Below, piece by piece: positions 6,556 through 12,704 of a stretch of 13,380 nucleotides of DNA. The number at the start of each line of letters is the position of its first letter. Position 1 is the stretch's first letter. The position numbers were made by a program, and so were the translations under genes. This stretch comes from Xanthomonas translucens pv. translucens DSM 18974 (GTDB taxonomy: Bacteria; Pseudomonadota; Gammaproteobacteria; Xanthomonadales; Xanthomonadaceae): positions 1 to 13,380 of the forward strand of contig NZ_CAPJ01000249.1 in the NCBI RefSeq assembly GCF_000331775.1, read 5' to 3'. The notes below the pieces were generated by a model. The model had not been told where the DNA came from and ran no database searches. It was given only the letters and a program-made list of their open reading frames with translations.

Positions 6556-7179
6556 ATGAAGCTATTCAGCATAGCTGTCATCGCAATGTCGGCGCTTTAT
6601 CTCCCTCAAGCGCATGCGCAGAGTCAGCCCGTGAACACAGGACTGGGCCAGTGCGTGGATTTCGTCATCTATGGCTCCAGCACGCTTACTGGCCAGGTCA
6701 ACGGCACCACATTCCCCTTCGTCTATGGCCCCTCCACATACCTGGACAAGCCTGGACAGACCGTTTACATCCAGAACTACTCTTGCGCCTCGAACGACAT
6801 CCCGGGCCTCTATACCCGGGTGTCGATGGTCGGCCACGAAATGGGCCATCTGTACCTTGACCAAGGCTGGGTGCTCGGTACGCGGGACGACTACATAGCG
6901 AAGGCGTGTACAAATGAAGGGAGGGCCGTCCTCAACAATTCGACGGCACGTAATGAGATCCTCAACACCTCTCAGGGAAGCGCGGACATTCAACTGATCG
7001 CGGCGAATACCTCGGCGCTCTTGGCCATGATCGCGGCCGGCGGGGACAATCTGGCGGAGCGCGTAGGGGATGCCTTCTGTACGGCCAATGTCACATCGAC
7101 TACGGGTGAGAACTATAAGGTGTACTACGGGAACGAGTACGACAAACTTCCCAACCACCCTACGGATGAGGAGCAGTAA
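6556..7179 (+). CDS. Secreted HExxH metallopeptidase-like protein, toxin-domain type
   Basis: A 207-residue protein with a signal peptide (MKLFSIAVIAMSALYLPQAHA, cleavage near residue 21-22). The zinc-binding motif HEMGH (His94, Glu95, His98) is intact. Glu121 in ACTNEGRAVLNN lies 23 residues on and could be the third ligand, as in gluzincins. The block NEGRAVLNN-STARNEIL-...-GSADIQLIAAN and the tail YKVYYGNEYD recall, from memory, a metallopeptidase-like domain at the ends of polymorphic and type VI-associated toxins (pattern EGEAxLNN...RxEI...GxDI). Four cysteines (33, 77, 118, 175) suit an oxidising periplasmic location. ATG 6556 has a strong AAGGAGG (6545-6551). The partner gene starts 3 bases after the stop. 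A housekeeping secreted peptidase is the alternative. Peptidase class is fairly supported; toxin role is inferred. Confidence 0.65.
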   Translation: MKLFSIAVIAMSALYLPQAHAQSQPVNTGLGQCVDFVIYGSSTLTGQVNGTTFPFVYGPSTYLDKPGQTVYIQNYSCASNDIPGLYTRVSMVGHEMGHLYLDQGWVLGTRDDYIAKACTNEGRAVLNNSTARNEILNTSQGSADIQLIAANTSALLAMIAAGGDNLAERVGDAFCTANVTSTTGENYKVYYGNEYDKLPNHPTDEEQ

Positions 7180-7182
7180 GCC

Positions 7183-7719
7183 ATGAAGACTTTCGTTGCC
7201 GCACTGGGCGTTGTCGCCCTTGCGATTGCTCCGCTGGTGTCGACCGCCGCAACCCCTCGCGCCACCGCGAGCGCTGAAAAGCAACTGTGGTCATTCTCCG
7301 AGAGGCTTGCGCTGGCCCTTCCGGGCGATGGCAGGGATGTCCTGAAGATTGTTTCTGCTTCCTCTGATTCCGTCGCTGCGCCATCTGGGTTGGAGCACCG
7401 CGCAGCATCCAGGGAGATCGCGCCATCGTTGTTCGCGTCTAACGTCGTGGTGGTGACGACGCCCGACAACCACACCAATTCGGCATCCTTCGACGTGACC
7501 GGGAGTTGCGTCTCGATGGCAGCGCTGCGCAACCGCTATCCGAACCTTATCGTGATGGACTACGCGCGCGGCGACAACGAGCACGCGACCTACACCTTCG
7601 GCGCACAGGTCGGCGATGCCATCGTCGCCTACTCGTTTCCAGCCAACAAGCTGGACTGCATGAGCCGCGTGGCTGTCACGCCCGCGAAGGTAACGAAGAG
7701 CAAGCTCGGGATTCAGTAG
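7183..7719 (+). CDS. Secreted partner protein, possible inhibitor or immunity protein
   Basis: A 178-residue protein with a signal peptide (MKTFVAALGVVALAIAPLVSTAA, cleavage near residue 23). The mature N-terminal half is not recognised. The C-terminal half (about residues 107-165) is a compact domain with GSCVSMAALRNRYPNLIV, an ARGDNEHATYTFG strand pair and NKLDCMSRV. Cys109 and Cys159 probably form a disulfide. It starts 3 bases after the HExxH gene, and a strong terminator follows at 7771, so the two form a two-gene operon. The small size, export signal and tight coupling fit an inhibitor that protects the producer in the periplasm. That role is inferred from context, not from a recognised family. 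It could equally be a second secreted factor. Confidence 0.6.
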   Translation: MKTFVAALGVVALAIAPLVSTAATPRATASAEKQLWSFSERLALALPGDGRDVLKIVSASSDSVAAPSGLEHRAASREIAPSLFASNVVVVTTPDNHTNSASFDVTGSCVSMAALRNRYPNLIVMDYARGDNEHATYTFGAQVGDAIVAYSFPANKLDCMSRVAVTPAKVTKSKLGIQ

Positions 7720-7770
7720 TCCCTGAAAGATGAATCGGCTCGCCCCTGCAAGAACTCGGGAAGCAGCAGA

Positions 7771-7800
7771 AGCCGCCAGCCATCCGCTGGCGGCTTTTTA
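7771..7800 (+). terminator. Rho-independent terminator of the 6556-7719 operon
   Basis: A perfect 10-bp stem, AGCCGCCAGC / GCTGGCGGCT (7771-7780 and 7786-7795), has a five-base loop and runs into TTTTT (7795-7799). It lies 52 bases after the last stop codon of the operon. Confidence 0.92.
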
Positions 7801-7978
7801 CATATTAGGCTCGAGGCATTGGGATACGAAGCTAGAGAAAATAATCTCTTAAGAAGATACTTATCCCGCCCGATTATTTGTTGAGGCTAGGCGTAAATAT
7901 CTGCTTTTTGGATATCCGAAAGCGCGCGCTACGGTGGTTGCGCGGACAGCCCGTCCGCCCACGTCGAGGACGGATGCC

Positions 7979-8308
7979 ATGACGACTTCGAAAGCCCGCA
8001 CTACCACCGCTCGGCGGCACACTGCCCCAGCGGCCACGTCGCACACGCAGGATGAGCGCTTCACCTTCGGCGTCACCCTGCAGCAGCTCGACCAGTTCCA
8101 CGCGCTGTTGCGCATCATCACCGCGCAGAGCGACATGGTGGCGGTGTGCAGCGGGGCGCCGCTGGACGACAAGAGCGTGTCGATCCTGGGCGAGAGCATC
8201 TTCACCGCCGCCCGCGCGGTGCGCGGGATCGTGGACGAGATCCACGCACAGCGGCTGGGCGGCGATGGCCTGGCGCCGGGGTCGCAGGGGGAGCCGCGCC
8301 ATGCGTAA
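7979..8308 (+). CDS. Small protein encoded upstream of and overlapping a SymE-like gene
   Basis: A 109-residue protein with a basic, Thr/Ala/Arg-rich N-terminus (residues 1-25) and a helical core. The core reads ERFTFGVTLQQLDQFHALLRIITAQSDMVAV then KSVSILGESIFTAARAVRGIVDEIHAQRL. I do not recognise a named family. The core's helix pattern vaguely recalls small DUF3077/DUF6124-type proteins. ATG 7979 has GAGGA (7966-7970) ahead. A nearby ATG at 7974 is out of frame, and an in-frame GTG at 7934 has no support. The gene's last eight bases overlap the start of the SymE-like gene, so translation is probably coupled. A role as antitoxin or regulator for that gene is an inference from position only. 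Confidence 0.65.
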   Translation: MTTSKARTTTARRHTAPAATSHTQDERFTFGVTLQQLDQFHALLRIITAQSDMVAVCSGAPLDDKSVSILGESIFTAARAVRGIVDEIHAQRLGGDGLAPGSQGEPRHA

Positions 8309-8657
8309 GCCGCCTTCCCGTCCCGCTGCCACGTCGCGCAAGCGTGCGCCACACCAGACAGTGCAATTTCGCGACTGGACCATCGTGGAGCCGACGCTCA
8401 CGCCGATGCCGACGCCCGAGCAGATCGCTGCCGAACTTGCCGCCGAGCAGGCCCGCGCGCCGCGGGCGCCGCGCCGCACGCGCCCGCCGCAGCGCTGCAA
8501 GATGGGCTACGGCTATTACCCGGCCAGCAACCAGCTGGTGCCGTCGCTGCGCCTGCGCGGGCGCTGGCTGGAACAGCTGGGTTTCGCCATCGGCAGCACG
8601 CTGCGCATCGAGGTGCGCGCCGGCGAACTGGTGGTGCGCGTGGCCGAAGCGGACTGA
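8301..8657 (+). CDS. SymE-like toxin (SpoVT/AbrB-type fold)
   Basis: A 118-residue protein. Residues 1-65 are a basic, Pro/Ala/Arg-rich extension. Residues 66-118 carry the SymE domain: KMGYGYYPASNQLVPSLRLRGRWLEQLGF then IGSTLRIEVRAGELVVRV. The LRLxGxWLxxxGFxxG...V..G.LV pattern is diagnostic of the SymE family. In E. coli SymE is an SOS-induced type I toxin, held down by the antisense RNA SymR and reported to affect RNA or nucleoid structure. No antisense RNA promoter or LexA box could be identified here. ATG 8301 follows AGGGGGAG (8286-8293). It overlaps the upstream gene by eight bases, unlike the stand-alone E. coli symE. Confidence 0.82.
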   Translation: MRKPPSRPAATSRKRAPHQTVQFRDWTIVEPTLTPMPTPEQIAAELAAEQARAPRAPRRTRPPQRCKMGYGYYPASNQLVPSLRLRGRWLEQLGFAIGSTLRIEVRAGELVVRVAEAD

Positions 8658-8745
8658 CGCGGCAGGCCGGCATCGGGTGCAAGGCCGCTGCACCGTTCGT
8701 AGCAGGGCAGGGGAGCAAACCGGGTCGCGATTGTTCTTGCCACTT

Positions 8746-8872
8746 CCGCGGTCCAGGCGAACACGCCGAGCCTGCCGGAGAACGCCGCCGCTGCCTCGGC
8801 ATCGAGGCGACGGTCGGGGGGAGCACAGCACCAGGCCGCGGTCGATCCGATGTGTCTCCGTTTGCGTTCCAT
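8746..8872 (-). pseudogene. Remnant related to the 12492 gene, fused to a repeat leader
   Basis: On the minus strand ATG 8872 opens a frame beginning MERKRRHIGSTAAW that passes into RRLDAEAAAAFSGRLGVFAW. The second part matches SRRLDADAPAVFYGRLGVFAW in the 12492 gene, and 26 bases are identical (8752-8777 and 12671-12696). After TAEVARTIATRF the similarity is lost. The first codons lie in dispersed repeat copy B, which in copy A precedes the Mrr-type gene. The fragment looks like a recombination product rather than a working gene. Confidence 0.55.
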
Positions 8873-8908
8873 GCGATCCCCATGCCAGATTCAAGCATGG
8901 CGCTGGAA
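8858..8908. repeat. Dispersed repeat copy B (pairs with 6236-6286)
   Basis: An ungapped 51-base match to 6236-6286 with about ten differences. Most differences are transitions, which suggests an old divergence. In this copy no intact gene follows on the minus strand. Confidence 0.7.
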
Positions 8909-9076
8909 TCAGCAGTCATCCGCATCGGCAGTCATCCGCATTGCCGGTCGCCTTATTTCGACGGTGCACCGCTCCAGCCGTGATACTGGCGACGTGTTGC
9001 CATGAAGTGCGCTCTATCCCATTTTTTTCGCTGTCCACCGCGCGAGCGTGTTCCCGCCAATCGCGCCGGCGAGCAG

Positions 9077-9101
9077 TTCGTTTATTGCATCACTTCTTCG
9101 G
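9077..9101 (+). promoter_or_regulatory. PIP-box-like element (TTCGT-N15-TTCGG)
   Basis: TTCGT (9077-9081) and TTCGG (9097-9101) are separated by exactly 15 bases. This fits the relaxed plant-inducible promoter consensus TTCGB-N15-TTCGB bound by the hrp regulator HrpX in Xanthomonas. The expected -10 box (YANNNT), 30-32 bases downstream, is not clear; TATTCG at 9135-9140 is the nearest. The ATG of the next gene is 69 bases downstream, a normal distance for hrp-regulated genes. Confidence 0.45.
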
Positions 9102-9170
9102 TTGCCGCGATCAAGCAGACGGCATCTGGCGGTTTATTCGTCTGCCTTGTTCAAGCAAAGTGGCGTCGCA

Positions 9171-10052
9171 ATGCAAACATTGAAAAAAATATTGACGTGT
9201 TCCAGTTCTTTCACTTCTCCCACTTCTCCCACTCCTCCCAGTTGCCCTTTGATCCAGCGCGATGCCGAGCAAGGCAGCGATCGCTGGCATGTACGCGCCG
9301 CATCCGGCGACCCGCGGCTTGAGGCGCTCGCCGAGAAGCCCACACGGCCTTACATGCACGGCGTGCTAGAAGGTGATCTGCCCTCTGCAGAACGCGCCAT
9401 ACGTCGCCGGATCAAGACGCACTTGCTGCCAAAAATCAACGATCTTGTCGAAGAGTGCAAGAATCTCGAAAATGAAAATTTTCCAGAGTACGCAACAGCG
9501 TTGGACTTGAAGAACCAGCTGGAGAAGCGCAGCCGAGGGGTGCTCATCGATGAGGGGGGGGAGAAGATCGAAGGCGGCGACGAACTGGAGAAGATGGTTG
9601 GCGACCTTGAGAAAAAGGTTGACCACTACTTCACCCGCAACCCGGGCACGCCTCGGCCGACATTGCGGCTGACATTGCCGCCTGGGTTGCTTGCGGCGAA
9701 TGCGCATGTTCACTTAGCTGCGCTAGTTCGTTCGAATTGGTCATCCGTCCCCGCATTCGTGCCGAAAACGGCATCGGTGACGCGGCCTGGATCGCATGCC
9801 CAGATCAAGTATGAGGTCATGAAGGCCGCCTTGCGCATGGTAAAAGTGGATGATCAGACGTCTAAATCGATGGAAGACGAAAAAAATGTGCTGAATACCA
9901 AGGTTGGAAATTTTCTCGAGGCCATCCGTCAAGGTAAGGACGTGAATATTTTGGCTGTGATCACGGCCAAGGAAAACAATGAGAACGCCACCGATTTGGT
10001 AAATGCGCTGAAGAACCTCATCAAGAAGAACCCCCAGCTGCCGATGTTATAA
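9171..10052 (+). CDS. Unrecognised soluble protein, candidate type III secreted effector
   Basis: A 293-residue protein with no signal peptide or membrane segment. Residues 10-26 (CSSSFTSPTSPTPPSCP) are rich in Ser, Thr and Pro, the composition common in type III secretion signals. The body is mainly helical and charged. ERAIRRRIKTHLLPKINDLV, NQLEKRSRGVL and DELEKMVGDLEKKVDHYF could form coiled coils, and the C-terminus (EVMKAALRMV..., LNTKVGNFLEAI, DLVNALKNLIKK) is also helical. No enzyme motif or known Xop family is recognised. Base composition is more A/T-rich than in the neighbours. ATG 9171 is preferred over an in-frame GTG at 9048 because the longer form would run through the PIP-box-like element. 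The ribosome-binding site is weak. A run of eight G (9554-9561) could cause frameshifts. Confidence 0.6.
   Translation: MQTLKKILTCSSSFTSPTSPTPPSCPLIQRDAEQGSDRWHVRAASGDPRLEALAEKPTRPYMHGVLEGDLPSAERAIRRRIKTHLLPKINDLVEECKNLENENFPEYATALDLKNQLEKRSRGVLIDEGGEKIEGGDELEKMVGDLEKKVDHYFTRNPGTPRPTLRLTLPPGLLAANAHVHLAALVRSNWSSVPAFVPKTASVTRPGSHAQIKYEVMKAALRMVKVDDQTSKSMEDEKNVLNTKVGNFLEAIRQGKDVNILAVITAKENNENATDLVNALKNLIKKNPQLPML
9212..9238 (+). repeat. In-frame 9-base tandem repeat, three copies
   Basis: CACTTCTCC occurs twice in tandem, followed by a one-base variant CACTCCTCC. In the reading frame it encodes TSP-TSP-TPP in the N-terminal region of the 9171 protein. Its length can change by slippage without breaking the frame. 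Confidence 0.8.
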
Positions 10053-10071
10053 AGCCCGGCAAGGCGCGTCA

Positions 10072-10095
10072 GGGCCGGAGGCCGCGCGCCGGCCC
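10072..10095 (+). terminator. Possible terminator hairpin after the 9171 gene
   Basis: GGGCCGG (10072-10078) pairs with CCGGCCC (10089-10095) around a 10-base loop, 19 bases after the stop codon. There is no T run, so it is at best an unusual terminator. Confidence 0.3.
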
Positions 10096-10427
10096 AAGTC
10101 GATGCCGATGTCGAACTGCAATTGGCGAAGCGCCCCATCGCCTCCTGCAGTGCGCGCCGCCGTATCGCCCTTGTTTCGTTCGCCGGTCGCGCTGGTGTGG
10201 TGTTCGGCGTTGCCGACGCGCTATCCCTGGAATAGCCGTTTCGTTCGCGGTGATCCGTGTGGCGATGCTGCGACGCCCGCGGGATGCTGCGTGCAACGCT
10301 TGCGACCTTGTGCCGCCGAACTTGCAGCATCGGGGGGCGTCGGTACATGCGATGGGGGTTGGAAAGGTCGCGACACAGCGGCGGTAACGACACGCTGCTG
10401 TCTTTCACCAGGCGGCGCGCGCCGGGA

Positions 10428-10459
10428 GGATCGTCGCCTCCGGACGGCGGCGACGATCC
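10428..10459. repeat. Inverted repeat with 11-bp perfect arms
   Basis: GGATCGTCGCC (10428-10438) pairs perfectly with GGCGACGATCC (10449-10459) around a 10-base loop. It is not next to a gene end and has no T run. Its role is unknown. Confidence 0.7.
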
Positions 10460-10528
10460 CAGGATGTTGCCTGCATGTCTAGCGCGCGCTGCCGCGCCTA
10501 TGGTGAGGCGCGACAGCGGTCATGCGCA

Positions 10529-10570
10529 GCAGGATGCAGGCGCGGGGGGAGGGGCGCGCCTGCATCCTGC
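10529..10570 (-). terminator. 16-bp perfect stem-loop directly after the lipase gene
   Basis: GCAGGATGCAGGCGCG (10529-10544) pairs perfectly with 10555-10570 around a purine-only loop GGGGGAGGGG on the plus strand. It lies seven bases beyond the lipase stop codon. The position suggests transcript termination or 3'-end protection, although no T run follows on the minus strand. Confidence 0.5.
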
Positions 10571-10577
10571 CGCGACT

Positions 10578-11840
10578 TCAGCGGTACTTGTCGAACAATT
10601 GCTGGCGCACGGCGACGGTGCAGGCTTCCTTGGTCAGCAGGTGCTCGAGCGCACTGTTGTCTTTGGGATCGCCGGAACCGAGGTCGAGCATGGACACCTG
10701 ATTGCTGCCGCGGGCTTTGAACGCGGCGATGGCAGTGGTGGCGTTCTTCAGCGGCACGGTGGCGTCGTTGTCCGAACCGCACAGCAGGGTCGGGGTACGC
10801 GGCGTCCAGGACAGCAGGTCGTTGCGCTCCAGGTCGCGCAGGAACGGGGCGTTGGGGTTGCTGGCGAAGTCGTTGTAGAAGCCGGGCTGGTAGTAGCTGC
10901 GCACCTTGTCGATGCTGGGCAGGGTGTCGCCGAGCGCCAGGTCGGTCAGGTCCAACTTGCCTGGGAAAAGCGCTTCCACCTTGCTGGCCCACGGATCCTG
11001 GAACACCTGCGACGGGGCGAGGTAGATGTTGTGGTACGTGCGCTGCATGCCGATCACGGCGTAGGTGCTCAGCACGATGCCGAAGGTGCTCTCGCCCACC
11101 GCATTACGGCCGCTCCAGCTGTCGCGGAAGGTCTGGCTGAGCGCATAAGGGCCGGAGATCGGCGCGCTGGCCACCAGCTGGAACTCGTTGGACAGGTGCG
11201 CTTCGATCTCGCGCTGGGTGGCCATGGCGGAATGACCGCCCTCCGAGTAGCCGATCAGCATGACCTTGCCCGACAGCGGGGTGTTGAGCTTCTGCAGTAG
11301 CTGGCGCGCGGCGCGCAGGGCATCGATGGAGGCGCTGGCTTCGGATGCGGCGTGCAGGTACGGGTGGAACCGATAGTTGGACTGGCCGATGCCCAGGTAG
11401 TCGCTGCTGACCACCACGTAGCCCTGGGTGGCGAGGTGGGTGACGATGGTGTCGTCGCCCTTGGCGTCGCGGATCTCCTTGGCCTGTTCGGCGTGGCGCA
11501 GCGACTCGGTGCCCTGGCTGTAACTCAGCAGCGGGAAGGGGCCGGTGCACTGGCTGCCGCCCGGCACCAGCAGCGTCCCGGAGGCCGTGGCCGGTTCGCC
11601 GTTGACGCCGATCGTGGCGTAGGTGAACTCGGCCAAGCGCACGTCGCATTTGGCCTGGTCAGTGGATTGGGCGTTGGCCAGCAGCGTGCCGATTGCCTGG
11701 CTGGTGTAGCTGCTCAGGACACTGCTCTTGAGCAGCGTGCCGCGTGCCGGTGCCGCTGACGCGGCCAGGGGCAGCAAGGCTGCCGCAGCGCCAATCATGG
11801 AAAGAGCGCGCAGCGTCAGCCGGTTGCACAGTAGGGTCAT
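10578..11840 (-). CDS. Secreted lipase/esterase, LipA/LesA-like (alpha/beta hydrolase)
   Basis: A 420-residue protein with a signal peptide ending at about residue 30 (ALLPLAASAA). It is an alpha/beta hydrolase of the secretory lipase type. Ser199 in GYSEGG is the nucleophile (GxSxG), Asp359 in GSDNDATVP is the likely acid, and His400 in SALEHLL the likely catalytic histidine. Other family-like blocks are SYSQGTES, YVVVSSDYLGIGQS and a probable oxyanion region. Related proteins in Xanthomonas oryzae (LipA) and Xylella (LesA) are type II-secreted virulence factors acting on plant tissue; that role is inferred here. ATG 11840 has GAGGA 10 bases ahead. ATG 11849 is in frame but lies directly against the GAGG. 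A stem-loop follows the stop. Confidence 0.88.
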   Translation of the reverse strand: MTLLCNRLTLRALSMIGAAAALLPLAASAAPARGTLLKSSVLSSYTSQAIGTLLANAQSTDQAKCDVRLAEFTYATIGVNGEPATASGTLLVPGGSQCTGPFPLLSYSQGTESLRHAEQAKEIRDAKGDDTIVTHLATQGYVVVSSDYLGIGQSNYRFHPYLHAASEASASIDALRAARQLLQKLNTPLSGKVMLIGYSEGGHSAMATQREIEAHLSNEFQLVASAPISGPYALSQTFRDSWSGRNAVGESTFGIVLSTYAVIGMQRTYHNIYLAPSQVFQDPWASKVEALFPGKLDLTDLALGDTLPSIDKVRSYYQPGFYNDFASNPNAPFLRDLERNDLLSWTPRTPTLLCGSDNDATVPLKNATTAIAAFKARGSNQVSMLDLGSGDPKDNSALEHLLTKEACTVAVRQQLFDKYR

Positions 11841-11937
11841 GGACAACATCCTCGCAGTTGAATCCCGATTGCCGGGGGGAGTAGGGAGCAAACGCTACTA
11901 CGGCAGCTTGGTTATTTTTGCGACAATCAGGGTGGGA

Positions 11938-11966
11938 TTTATCTGCGGTATTGATTCGCGCAGCAA
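11938..11966 (-). promoter_or_regulatory. Possible promoter of the lipase gene
   Basis: On the minus strand TTGCTG (11966-11961) is followed after 17 bases by GATAAA (11943-11938), in locally A/T-rich DNA about 100 bases ahead of the lipase ATG. No PIP box was seen here. Confidence 0.35.
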
Positions 11967-12144
11967 TTAGCAGATTATCGCGACGCACGTCGGCGAAGAA
12001 ACTTGCGGCGCGTCGGCGGCGTCGAGTGCGCAACGCCACATCGGCACGGCGATTTGCGAAAAAATACGCATTTTTTTGCCAGGTTTTTGCCTAATTCAGG
12101 CCGGGGCGCGAAATAACGCTGGATCGGCGGTCTGCCACAATCAA

Positions 12145-12159
12145 ATATTTCAGAAATAT
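12145..12159. repeat. 15-base palindrome, ATATTTC-A-GAAATAT
   Basis: A perfect 7-bp inverted repeat around a single A, touching a TATAAT hexamer at 12159-12164. It has the look of a repressor site, but no gene with a credible product follows on the plus strand. Confidence 0.5.
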
Positions 12160-12456
12160 ATAATAATGAATTTAAAGATAGCCGCGGTGTGTCGCTGGAT
12201 AATGCGGCATCCGTTGTGCGCCGGTATCGAGCGGTTATGTCGGTCGGGCAGCGACGGAGTCACAAGGTGGCAACGTCGCCTGTCGCGCGGATGGCTACCT
12301 GGTTTCGCATTGCCGATGAGGGTGGTCGCGCATGCCACGCCATCGCCCGGCGTGGAGGGGACGTGGAAAGCGCGTGCGGATACAGCGTGGCTGTCGGAGG
12401 CGACGCGAACCGGGTGCGGCGGGCGGGTCCCCTCGAGCGCGCGGCCTGCCGGGTGG

Positions 12457-12480
12457 CGGCCTGCGCCGCCGCGCAGGCCG
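12457..12480 (-). terminator. Stem-loop after the 12492 gene
   Basis: CGGCCTGCGC (12457-12466) pairs perfectly with GCGCAGGCCG (12471-12480) around a four-base loop, 11 bases beyond the stop codon of the minus-strand gene. No T run follows, so termination is not certain. Confidence 0.45.
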
Positions 12481-12491
12481 GACCAACGGGG

Positions 12492-12704
12492 TTACCGCAC
12501 CTTGTACATCACCGCCGCGCCGGGCTTCGGCTCGAACATGGGGACGGTCTGCTGCGTGAGCGCGGTGCCCTTGGCGTTCCACACCAGGGTCTCGGTGGGG
12601 TATTCCTCGTTGCGGGTCATGCTGCCGATCTGTTTGACGATTACCGTGGAGCAGGCCTTCACGTCGGGGTTCCAGGCGAACACGCCGAGCCTGCCGTAGA
12701 ACAC
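12492..12704 (-). CDS. Hypothetical protein, probably 5'-damaged
   Basis: From GTG 12704 this gives 70 residues. The protein-like frame, however, continues upstream to a TAG at 12810-12812, reading LRSTADRDAWSNPFNSRRL and DADAPA before FYGRLGVFAW. That upstream part contains no ATG, GTG or TTG. Its coding nature is supported by the related fragment at 8746-8872, which keeps RRLDAE before the shared block. The gene has therefore probably lost its start, or has a frameshift. The C-terminal part (VIVKQIGSMTRNEEYPTETLVWNAKGTAL...FEPKPGAAVMYKVR) looks like a small beta-rich domain. The family is not recognised. A TAGAGT (12812-12807) could be a -10 box, but it would place the transcript start inside the frame. 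A neighbouring small gene on the same strand lies at 13023. Confidence 0.45.
   Translation of the reverse strand: MFYGRLGVFAWNPDVKACSTVIVKQIGSMTRNEEYPTETLVWNAKGTALTQQTVPMFEPKPGAAVMYKVR

Larger units (their letters stand above)
8658..9170 (+). other. Gene-fragment and repeat-rich intergenic region
   Basis: A 513-base gap between the SymE-like gene and the 9171 gene. It holds a decayed fragment related to the 12492 gene (about 8746-8850), dispersed repeat copy B (8858-8908) and a PIP-box-like element (9077-9101). The DNA becomes more A/T-rich from about 9000. No intact gene is convincing: frames covering it on the plus strand run through the repeats and the PIP box. Confidence 0.55.
10053..10577 (+). 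other. Intergenic stretch with three stem-loops, no gene
   Basis: A 525-base gap between the converging 9171 gene and the lipase gene. Open frames exist on both strands, but none has a credible start site or protein-like composition. Three strong inverted repeats stand out (10072-10095, 10428-10459, 10529-10570), listed separately. Confidence 0.55.
11841..12491 (+). other. Long intergenic stretch, partly A/T-rich
   Basis: A 651-base region without a convincing gene. It holds the probable lipase promoter (11938-11966), an A6/T7 stem-loop (GCGAAAAAA 12056-12064 against TTTTTTTGC 12071-12079) and a palindrome ATATTTC-A-GAAATAT (12145-12159) overlapping a TATAAT (12159-12164). The open frame starting ATG 12166 (MNLKIAAVCRWIMRHPLCAG) soon becomes Arg/Pro/Ala-rich, as expected of a chance frame in G+C-rich DNA, and is not called. 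Confidence 0.5.

Noticed and set aside
7839..7879. Inverted repeat AAATAATC ... GATTATTT ahead of the SymE-like operon
   Set aside because: The eight-base arms are 25 bases apart in A/T-rich DNA; this is within chance and does not match a LexA box.
9036..9060. Second TTCGC-like PIP half-site (TTCGC ... TTCCC)
   Set aside because: The spacing is not 15 bases and the second half does not match TTCGB.
9929..10408. Minus-strand frame of 159 codons overlapping the end of the 9171 gene
   Set aside because: Arg/Ser/Pro-rich composition, no ribosome-binding site, and about a quarter of it antisense to the coding end of the 9171 gene.
10257..11300. Long open frame on the plus strand (347 codons)
   Set aside because: It is mostly antisense to the lipase gene, whose catalytic motifs and signal peptide are intact. 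The product is low-complexity.
12076..12699. Plus-strand frame of 207 codons
   Set aside because: It starts without a ribosome-binding site and becomes Arg/Pro/Trp-rich, and its end is antisense to the conserved GRLGVFAW block of the 12492 gene.
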